Source: CAZMOK01 sp964567785 (lineage in GTDB: Bacteria; Bacteroidota; Bacteroidia; Bacteroidales; JAGOPY01). From it: a stretch of DNA of 6,391 bases. Each line of letters starts with the position of its first letter. Within the stretch, counting starts at the first letter, position 1. Positions 1 through 5,014 of this stretch are shown one piece after another. The position numbers and the translations under genes are program-made. The stretch lies in contig CAZMOK010000113.1 of NCBI GenBank assembly GCA_964567785.1, forward strand, positions 1-6,391, read 5' to 3'. Under the pieces are notes generated by a model. The model worked only from the letters and a program-made list of their open reading frames with translations, was not told the origin of the DNA and did no database searches.

Positions 1-18
1 GAGGGGTTAGGGGTGGGG
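1..18. repeat. G-rich heptad direct repeat at window edge
   Basis: Three runs of four G (3-6, 10-13, 15-18) are separated by loops of 3 and 1 nt. The first 14 bases are two near-identical heptamers (GAGGGGT, TAGGGGT; 6 of 7 bases match). The window edge cuts the element, so its real length is unknown. It could be the end of an intergenic heptamer array, or three quarters of a G-quadruplex motif. It lies just upstream of the ileS promoter. No function is demonstrated. Confidence 0.45.
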
Positions 19-24
19 CCGATT

Positions 25-58
25 TTAGACAGGATATCCACAAATTTTCTTACTTTTG
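25..58 (+). promoter_or_regulatory. Predicted Bacteroidetes-type promoter for ileS
   Basis: TACTTTTG at 51-58 matches the Bacteroidetes primary sigma factor -7 consensus TAnnTTTG exactly. A weak -33 candidate, TTAG at 25-28 (3 of 4 against TTTG), lies 22 nt upstream. This would put the transcription start near 65 and leave a leader of about 33 nt before the ileS ATG. The -7 box is convincing; the -33 element is marginal. Confidence 0.6.
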
Positions 59-82
59 CACCCAATTTTTTAGTGAGAACCC

Positions 83-97
83 GCAATCTGCGATTGC
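83..97 (+). promoter_or_regulatory. Hairpin abutting the ileS start codon
   Basis: GCAATC (83-88) and GATTGC (92-97) are perfect reverse complements around a 3-nt loop, and the 3' arm ends on the base before the ATG at 98. A second perfect palindrome, TTGCATGCAA (94-103), spans the start codon itself. In the predicted leader this stem would sit directly beside the initiation site, where structure usually hinders ribosome access. It could tune ileS translation or be a remnant of an intergenic repeat. The structure is directly visible; the role is inferred. Confidence 0.4.
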
Positions 98-2971
98 ATG
101 CAACGGAAGTACAAAGAATATAGCAAGCTCGACCTGATCTCCATCGGGAATGAGATCAACCAGTACTGGGAGAACCACGACACCTTCCACAAGAGCCTGA
201 AGGCCACTGAGAACCACGAAGAATTCATCTTCTACGAAGGGCCTCCCTCGGCCAACGGGAAACCGGGCATCCATCATGTAATGTCGCGCGCCATCAAGGA
301 TATATTCTGCCGTTACAAAACCCTCAAAGGGTACCATGTGAAACGCAAGGCGGGCTGGGATACCCACGGCCTTCCCGTGGAGATCAGCGTGGAAAAGACC
401 CTCGGCATCACCAAGGAAGACATCGGCACAAAGATCAGCATTGAAGAATTCAACGACTTCTGCCGCAAGGAGGTGATGAAGTACAAAGACCTGTGGGACG
501 ACCTCACAGTGAAGATGGGCTACTGGCTCGACCTCGACAACCCTTACATCACCTTCGACAATAAATACATCGAAACGGTGTGGTGGCTGCTGAAACAATT
601 GTTCCAGAAAGGGCTGCTGTACAAGGGTTTCACCATTCAACCGTTCTCCCCTGCCGCCGGTACGGGCCTCAGCTCACACGAACTGAACATGCCGGGTTGT
701 TATAAGGACGTAAAGGACTTTACCGTAACGGCACAGTTCAGGGTGGTGAGGAACGATCAATCTGAATTCCTTTTCGATAAAGCCCATGGCGACGTGTTCT
801 TCCTGGCATGGACGACCACCCCGTGGACGCTCCCATCCAACACAGCACTGGCTGTCGGCAAAAAGATCGACTATGTTGCAGTGAAGACCTTCAACCCATA
901 TACTCACCTCCCCGTAACGCTGGTGCTTGCCAAAGACCTGTTCGGCAATTACTTCCCGGAAAAGAACAAAGACCTTAAGCTCAGCGACTACGAAGAAGGC
1001 CAGAAAGATATCCCCTGCGAGATCGTTGAAGAGTTCAAGGGTGCAAAACTGGAAGGGATCCGCTATGAGCAACTGCTGCCTTACGCCCAGCCTGACGACG
1101 GTGACGCCTTCAGGGTGGTTACCGGTGATTTCGTAACCACCGAAGACGGTACCGGCGTGGTACACATAGCCCCCTCCTTCGGTGCCGACGACTTCAAGGT
1201 GGGCAGGGAAAACGGNNNNNNNNNNNNNNNNNNNNNNNNNNNNNNNNNNNNNNNNNNNNNNNNNNNNNNNNNNNNNNNNNNNNNNNNNNNNNNNNNNNNN
1301 NNNNNNNNNNNNNNNGACAAGATCGTGCTGGTATCCCCTCAGGGGAAAAAGATGTACCGCGAGCCCGACCTCATCGACGTGTGGTTCGACTCAGGCGCGA
1401 TGCCTTATGCACAATACCACTATCCTTTTGAGAACAAGGAGATGGAATATTACTTCCCGGCCGATTTCATTGCCGAGGGAGTGGACCAGACCCGCGGGTG
1501 GTTCTTCACCCTGCATGCCATCGCCGTGATGCTCTTCGACTCTGTCTCATTCAAGACCTGTGTATCAAACGGCCTGGTGCTCGACAAGGACGGCAATAAG
1601 ATGTCGAAAAGGCTCGGAAATGCCGTCAGCCCTTTCGAGACCATAGAAAAATTCGGCCCCGATGCTGCACGGTGGTATATAATGACCAACGCCCAGCCCT
1701 GGGACAACCTGAAATTCGACGGTAACACCATTTTGGAGGTCCGGCGGAAATTCTTCGGAACGCTCTACAACACATACGCCTTCTTTGCACTTTATGCAAA
1801 CATCGACGGGTTCACCTATGAAGAGGACGATGTCCCTTATGAAGAAAGGCCCGAGCTCGACAGGTGGATATTGTCGGAGCTGAACACACTCATAAGGTTT
1901 GTGGACAAAAGCTACAACGAATACGAGCCCACCCGTGCAGGAAGGGCCATTGCCGAGTTCGTGAACGATCATCTGAGTAATTGGTATGTAAGGCTTTCAA
2001 GGAGAAGGTTCTGGAAGGGCGATTACACGCAGGACAAGATCTCGGCCTACCAGACACTCTACCGGTGCCTCGAAGTTGTGGCACAGCTCTCGTCGCCCAT
2101 AGCGCCCTTCTTCACCGACAGGCTCTTCATCGACCTGAACAACGTAACCAAAAGGCAGGATGTGGATTCGGTGCACCTTTCGAAATTCCCTGATGCCGAT
2201 AATTCGATGATCGACAGCGACCTGGAGGAACGGATGGAGCTGGCGCAGAAGGTTTCATCGATGGTGCTCTCCCTAAGGAAGAGGTCTAACATCAGGGTGA
2301 GGCAGCCGCTGAACAAGATCATGGTGCCGGCGCAGGACAAGCACTTTGAAAAGCAGCTTCGTTCGGTGGAAAAACTGGTCCTTTCGGAAGTGAACGTAAA
2401 GGAGCTGGAATACCTGGACAACGGTGCTGGCATCCTGGTGAAGAAGATCAAGCCCGACTTCAAGAAGCTGGGACCGAAGTACGGCAAGATGATGAAGAAG
2501 ATCGCCGGCGCCATCAACAGCCTGTCGCAGGACGACATCAACAAGATCGAACAGGAGGGCAGCATCAACATAGAAGCTGAGGGGCAAAGCTTTGAAATAC
2601 TTGCCGGAGAGGTGGAGATCACCACGCAGGACATCCCCGGGTGGCTGATCGCCAACATGAACAATTTAACAGTTGCCCTTGACGTTACAGTGACAGATGA
2701 GCTGAGGCAGGAAGGCATTGCCAGGGAGCTCATTAACAGAATTCAAAACATCAGGAAAGACAAGGGTTTTGAAGTGACCGACAAGATCCGCCTCCAGGTG
2801 GAGAAAATGCAGGATCTGGACAAAGCGATCGAGAACAATTTTTCGTATATTTGCTCTGAAACGCTGGCTGAATCGTTTGATATGGTGGAACATATCGACG
2901 ACAGTGACAAACTCAAAATCGAACTGACTGATGAAATAAATACGTACATCAGGATTGAAAAAGCTGAATAA
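98..2971 (+). CDS. ileS: Isoleucyl-tRNA synthetase, IleRS2-like (gap inside)
   Basis: This cytoplasmic class I synthetase charges tRNA-Ile with isoleucine using ATP and edits mischarged valine. The N-terminal Rossmann fold carries PPSANGKPGIHH (about residues 49-60), the class I signature in the variant form GIHH (57-60), then GWDTHGLPVE (86-95). The CP1 editing domain shows the Thr-rich WTTTPWTLPSN (238-248) and GTGVVHIAP (351-359) with GADD. After the gap come DVWFDSG (427-433), GVDQTRGWF (461-469) and the catalytic loop KMSKR (501-505). The anticodon-binding helical domain runs from about 583 to 740, including SNWYVRL. The C-terminus resembles the DUF5915-type tail of eukaryote-like IleRS, without an evident zinc finger. 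The ATG at 98 gives the usual N-terminus (KYKEYSKLDL). The 957 codons include 34 that overlap the N run. Family members in this phylum are about 1,130-1,150 aa by my recollection, so roughly 200 residues are hidden. The frame is open on both sides, so this is an assembly gap and not a broken gene. Confidence 0.97.
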   Translation: MQRKYKEYSKLDLISIGNEINQYWENHDTFHKSLKATENHEEFIFYEGPPSANGKPGIHHVMSRAIKDIFCRYKTLKGYHVKRKAGWDTHGLPVEISVEKTLGITKEDIGTKISIEEFNDFCRKEVMKYKDLWDDLTVKMGYWLDLDNPYITFDNKYIETVWWLLKQLFQKGLLYKGFTIQPFSPAAGTGLSSHELNMPGCYKDVKDFTVTAQFRVVRNDQSEFLFDKAHGDVFFLAWTTTPWTLPSNTALAVGKKIDYVAVKTFNPYTHLPVTLVLAKDLFGNYFPEKNKDLKLSDYEEGQKDIPCEIVEEFKGAKLEGIRYEQLLPYAQPDDGDAFRVVTGDFVTTEDGTGVVHIAPSFGADDFKVGRENXXXXXXXXXXXXXXXXXXXXXXXXXXXXXXXXXXDKIVLVSPQGKKMYREPDLIDVWFDSGAMPYAQYHYPFENKEMEYYFPADFIAEGVDQTRGWFFTLHAIAVMLFDSVSFKTCVSNGLVLDKDGNKMSKRLGNAVSPFETIEKFGPDAARWYIMTNAQPWDNLKFDGNTILEVRRKFFGTLYNTYAFFALYANIDGFTYEEDDVPYEERPELDRWILSELNTLIRFVDKSYNEYEPTRAGRAIAEFVNDHLSNWYVRLSRRRFWKGDYTQDKISAYQTLYRCLEVVAQLSSPIAPFFTDRLFIDLNNVTKRQDVDSVHLSKFPDADNSMIDSDLEERMELAQKVSSMVLSLRKRSNIRVRQPLNKIMVPAQDKHFEKQLRSVEKLVLSEVNVKELEYLDNGAGILVKKIKPDFKKLGPKYGKMMKKIAGAINSLSQDDINKIEQEGSINIEAEGQSFEILAGEVEITTQDIPGWLIANMNNLTVALDVTVTDELRQEGIARELINRIQNIRKDKGFEVTDKIRLQVEKMQDLDKAIENNFSYICSETLAESFDMVEHIDDSDKLKIELTDEINTYIRIEKAE
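1216..1315. other. Assembly gap (100 N) inside ileS
   Basis: Exactly 100 consecutive N occur here, the conventional size for a scaffold gap of unknown length. The 5' flank ends two bases into codon 373 (GGN, glycine) and the 3' flank resumes on a codon boundary at Asp407 of the gapped translation. The true gap must therefore be 3k+1 bases if ileS is intact. From family length I infer about 600-700 missing bases. These would cover the end of the editing domain and the region that normally holds the SRxRYWG-type motif. Confidence 0.97.
2846..2853 (+). promoter_or_regulatory. Possible internal -7 box for the DksA-like gene
   Basis: TATATTTG inside the 3' end of ileS matches TAnnTTTG exactly and is about 147 nt upstream of the next start codon. 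I see no good -33 TTTG at 17-23 nt upstream, and the bases are also constrained as codons for Ser-Tyr-Ile-Cys. It may let the DksA-like gene be expressed independently of ileS, but chance is a serious alternative. Confidence 0.2.
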
Positions 2972-2972
2972 G

Positions 2973-2990
2973 GTTTTTCGATCCAAAAAC
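2973..2990 (+). other. Weak A/T hairpin between ileS and the DksA-like gene
   Basis: GTTTTT (2973-2978) and AAAAAC (2985-2990) are complementary around the 6-nt loop CGATCC, one base after the ileS stop codon. The stem has one G-C pair and no downstream T-tract, so it is not a convincing terminator. It fills most of the 29-nt gap between the two genes. Confidence 0.2.
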
Positions 2991-3000
2991 AGGATGAACC

Positions 3001-3402
3001 ATGGCTGAGGAGAAGAAAAATACTGAGGTAACTGATAAGACAAGGTACTCAGACGAAGAGCTTGAGGAATTCAAGCAGATCATAGAAAAGAAGCTTGCAA
3101 AAGCAAGGGAAGATTTGAAAATGCTTACAGAGGCATACAATAACGACGACGGTCACGGAACAGATGACACGTCGCCAACATTTAAAGTGCTCGAAGAAGG
3201 TTACCAGGTGCTTTCGAAGGAAGAGAACAGCCGGCTGGCCGCCCGTCAGCAGAAATTCATCAATTCGCTGGAGAATGCCCTCCTGCGGATAGAGAACAAA
3301 ACTTATGGCATATGCCGGGTCACGGGCAAGCTGATCTCGAAGGAAAGGCTGAGAAGTGTCCCTCATGCCACATTGAGCATAGAAGCAAAACTTCAGCAAT
3401 AA
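3001..3402 (+). CDS. TraR/DksA-family transcription regulator, zinc-less form
   Basis: The 133-residue protein has the DksA layout: an N-terminal helix (about 17-45), an acidic turn NNDDGHGTDDTSP (47-59), a second long helix (about 63-98) and a C-terminal globular segment from YGIC (102-105). DksA proteins enter the RNA polymerase secondary channel and, with ppGpp, adjust rRNA and amino-acid gene promoters; this role is inferred from family. The C4 zinc-finger positions can be aligned with exact spacing: Cys105 is kept, but the other three are Thr108, Ser126 and Ala129. Zinc binding by this site is therefore unlikely, although the surrounding fold motif (GKLISKERL, PHATLSIEAK) is retained. 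The start is ATG at 3001, with AGGA at 2991-2994 as a possible Shine-Dalgarno element. It lies 29 nt after ileS, probably co-transcribed, and is followed by a terminator-like hairpin. The symbol dksA could be applied, but orthology to E. coli DksA is not certain. Confidence 0.92.
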   Translation: MAEEKKNTEVTDKTRYSDEELEEFKQIIEKKLAKAREDLKMLTEAYNNDDGHGTDDTSPTFKVLEEGYQVLSKEENSRLAARQQKFINSLENALLRIENKTYGICRVTGKLISKERLRSVPHATLSIEAKLQQ

Positions 3403-3419
3403 GAAATATACGTTATAGC

Positions 3420-3464
3420 AAAACTGCTGTGTTTTTTGAGAAATAAGGATCCAGCAGTTTTTTT
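3420..3464 (+). terminator. Terminator-like hairpin after the DksA-like gene
   Basis: AAAACTGCTG (3420-3429) and CAGCAGTTTT (3452-3461) form a perfect 10-bp stem, and the T run continues to 3464 (seven T, 3458-3464). The loop is 22 nt, long for an intrinsic terminator, and the stem core has only four G-C pairs. It begins 17 nt after the stop codon of the DksA-like gene and ends 15 nt before the lspA start. It would terminate or attenuate ileS-dksA transcripts before lspA. The reverse strand gives a weaker version with only four T. Confidence 0.6.
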
Positions 3465-3479
3465 ATACCCCCTGCCCAA

Positions 3480-4076
3480 TTGAAAAAAGCGCTGATCATA
3501 ATCATCATCATTCTCATCATCGACCAGGTATCAAAATTCTGGATCAAGACCACCATGTACATGGGCCAGGAGATCCCTGTGCTGGGCGACTGGTTCATCC
3601 TGCACTTCACCGAGAACGAGGGCATGGCCTTCGGGATGCAATTCGGCGGTGAGTACGGTAAACTCATCCTGAGCCTTTTCCGTATCGTGGCCATCATCTT
3701 CATTGGGGCCTACATCTACATAATGTCGAAAAAAGGGGCAACGAACGGTTTGATAATCAGTTTCTCGCTGATCTTCGCCGGGGCTATGGGCAACATTATC
3801 GACAGCGCCTTCTACGGATTGATCTTCAGCGAGAGCAGTTACCACACTGTGGCTACCCTGTTCCCCGAGAGCGGCGGCTATGCCACTTTCCTGCACGGGA
3901 AGGTGGTTGATATGCTTTACTTCCCACTTTTCAAAGGCTACCTTCCCGATTGGGTCCCTTTCTGGGGCGGTGATTACTTCATTTTCTTCCGTCCTGTGTT
4001 CAACCTGGCCGATTCGGCCATCACCACCGGTGTGTTCATGCTGATCCTGTTCAACCGTAGGTTTTTCAAAAATTAA
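3480..4076 (+). CDS. lspA: Lipoprotein signal peptidase (signal peptidase II)
   Basis: This inner-membrane aspartyl protease cleaves prolipoprotein signal peptides before the lipidated cysteine. The 198-residue protein has four hydrophobic segments (about 4-14, 62-82, 90-108, 174-191). Family motifs are present: DQVSKF (15-20), NEGMAFG (46-52), GNIIDS (104-109), KVVDM (141-145) and FNLADSAI (174-181). Asp144 and Asp178 are the likely catalytic pair. It is longer than the roughly 165-residue proteobacterial enzyme because the stretches between IID108, VVD144 and NLAD178 are expanded, which I recall as typical of Bacteroidetes LspA. The start is TTG at 3480. The frame is open upstream only to the stop at 3444-3446 and contains no ATG or GTG there, and the first downstream Met (26) would remove the first membrane helix. 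The DUF4270 lipoprotein two genes downstream is a probable substrate. No -7 box is evident between the upstream hairpin and the start. Confidence 0.96.
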   Translation: MKKALIIIIIILIIDQVSKFWIKTTMYMGQEIPVLGDWFILHFTENEGMAFGMQFGGEYGKLILSLFRIVAIIFIGAYIYIMSKKGATNGLIISFSLIFAGAMGNIIDSAFYGLIFSESSYHTVATLFPESGGYATFLHGKVVDMLYFPLFKGYLPDWVPFWGGDYFIFFRPVFNLADSAITTGVFMLILFNRRFFKN

Positions 4077-4101
4077 GTTCTGTAGAAGAAGCCCTTTACG
4101 G

Positions 4102-4134
4102 TCTGTCCTGTTTGGCAAAATTTAACTATCTTTG
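4102..4134 (+). promoter_or_regulatory. Predicted Bacteroidetes-type promoter for the GT5-like/DUF4270 unit
   Basis: TATCTTTG at 4127-4134 matches TAnnTTTG exactly. A -33-like TCTG at 4102-4105 (3 of 4) lies 21 nt upstream. Transcription would begin near 4141, about 20 nt before the ATG at 4162. The box falls in the 85-nt gap after lspA and separates this two-gene unit from the housekeeping genes upstream. Confidence 0.65.
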
Positions 4135-4161
4135 CATACCTTATCAAGAATTTATAGCCTA

Positions 4162-4989
4162 ATGGAAAAAAAGAGAGTTCTTTTCGTTTCAGAAGAAATC
4201 ACACCTTACCTACCGGAAACACACATTTCAAAGATCGGCCGTTACCTTCCGCAGGGGATCCAGGAAAAAGGGAAAGAGATCAGGACTTTTATGCCGCGCT
4301 ACGGTACCATCAACGAGAGGCGCAACCAGCTTCACGAGGTTATCCGCCTTTCAGGGATGAACCTCATCATTGATGATGCCGACCATCCGCTGATCATAAA
4401 AGTGGCCTCCATACAGCAGGCCAGGATGCAGATCTACTTTATCGACAACGAGGATTACTTTCACAGGAAAGGCACGATCAGGGACAAAAGCGGTAAATTT
4501 TACGAAGACAACGACGAGCGGGCCATCTTCTTTGCAAGGGGCGTCCTCGAAACGGTCAAAAAGCTGGGCTGGGGCCCCGACGTGGTACACTGCCACGGAT
4601 GGTTTTCCGGCATGCTGCCGCTCTATGTGAAGAAAGCCTACAAAGACAACCCGCTGTTCAGTGAGACCAAGGTCATCTATTCCATCTACAACGACAGCTT
4701 CAAAGAGCCGCTGAATGAAGGCATGTCCAAAAAAGTGAAGCTGGAAGGGATAACCGACAAGGATCTTACACACTACAAGAAGCCATCTTACGTTAGCTTA
4801 AACAAGGCTGCCATTGACTTTTCGGATGCCATTGTCCTGGGCGACAAGGAGATCAATCCTGAAGTAATGGAATATCTTGAGAAGTCGGGCAAGCCCTACC
4901 TGGAATACCAGGATGAAGAGCATTATGTAGATGCTTATGACGAGTTCTACGACAATGTGCTCCAGGAGGAGACTGTAGAATCAAAATAA
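4162..4989 (+). CDS. Glycogen/starch synthase-like protein, GT5 N-terminal half only
   Basis: The 275-residue protein resembles the N-terminal Rossmann domain (Glyco_transf_5) of glycogen/starch synthases. It opens with the β-strand KRVLFVSEEITPY (4-16), has an ENDERAIFF-like segment (YEDNDERAIFF, 114-124) and VVHCHGWFSGMLP (141-153), the counterpart of the HxHDW region. Two things are missing. The KxGGL nucleotide-sugar motif, expected near residues 15-25, is replaced by LPETHISKIG, and there is no C-terminal GT-B domain; full enzymes are about 450-500 aa. The tail is acidic (250-272). The family normally transfers glucose from ADP- or UDP-glucose to α-1,4-glucan; this protein is unlikely to do so alone. 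The frame stays open upstream to a TTG at 4132, but that codon lies inside the -7 box, so the ATG at 4162 is preferred. Half-length proteins of this kind beside DUF4270 genes are, as I recall, usual in Bacteroidetes, so this is probably not a recent truncation. It is 25 nt upstream of the DUF4270 gene and probably co-transcribed. Confidence 0.82.
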   Translation: MEKKRVLFVSEEITPYLPETHISKIGRYLPQGIQEKGKEIRTFMPRYGTINERRNQLHEVIRLSGMNLIIDDADHPLIIKVASIQQARMQIYFIDNEDYFHRKGTIRDKSGKFYEDNDERAIFFARGVLETVKKLGWGPDVVHCHGWFSGMLPLYVKKAYKDNPLFSETKVIYSIYNDSFKEPLNEGMSKKVKLEGITDKDLTHYKKPSYVSLNKAAIDFSDAIVLGDKEINPEVMEYLEKSGKPYLEYQDEEHYVDAYDEFYDNVLQEETVESK

Positions 4990-5014
4990 TTGTAGCACGG
5001 AAAACAGGGGTATT

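Noticed and set aside
50..640. Minus-strand open frame (196 codons) opposite the ileS 5' end
   Set aside because: It overlaps the ileS promoter and its N-terminal domain in antisense; no family resemblance.
1216..1315. Frameshift or pseudogene in ileS
   Set aside because: Both flanks are in the same frame with conserved motifs; the interruption is unsequenced N, not a mutation.
2059..2733. Long open frame on the minus strand (224 codons) opposite ileS
   Set aside because: It is antisense to clearly conserved IleS sequence, its translation is Ser/Leu-rich low complexity and resembles no family; it is a shadow of the codon bias on the + strand.
2994..3008. Four-codon ATG-TGA mini-frame overlapping the start of the DksA-like gene
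   Set aside because: Too short to support as a gene; most likely chance, though translational coupling cannot be excluded.
4077..4083. Single AGTTCTG-like heptamer after the lspA stop, resembling the array at 6365-6391
   Set aside because: One 7-mer copy is easily chance and there is no tandem neighbour.
3531..4118. Minus-strand open frame (195 codons) opposite lspA
   Set aside because: It is fully antisense to LspA catalytic motifs, has no recognisable domain or promoter, and is rich in His/Glu/Asp as expected for a shadow frame.
4132..4161. Ten-codon N-terminal extension of the GT5-like protein from a TTG at 4132
   Set aside because: The TTG lies within the TATCTTTG -7 box, so it would not be in the mRNA; the ATG at 4162 gives the natural β-strand start EKKRVLFVS.
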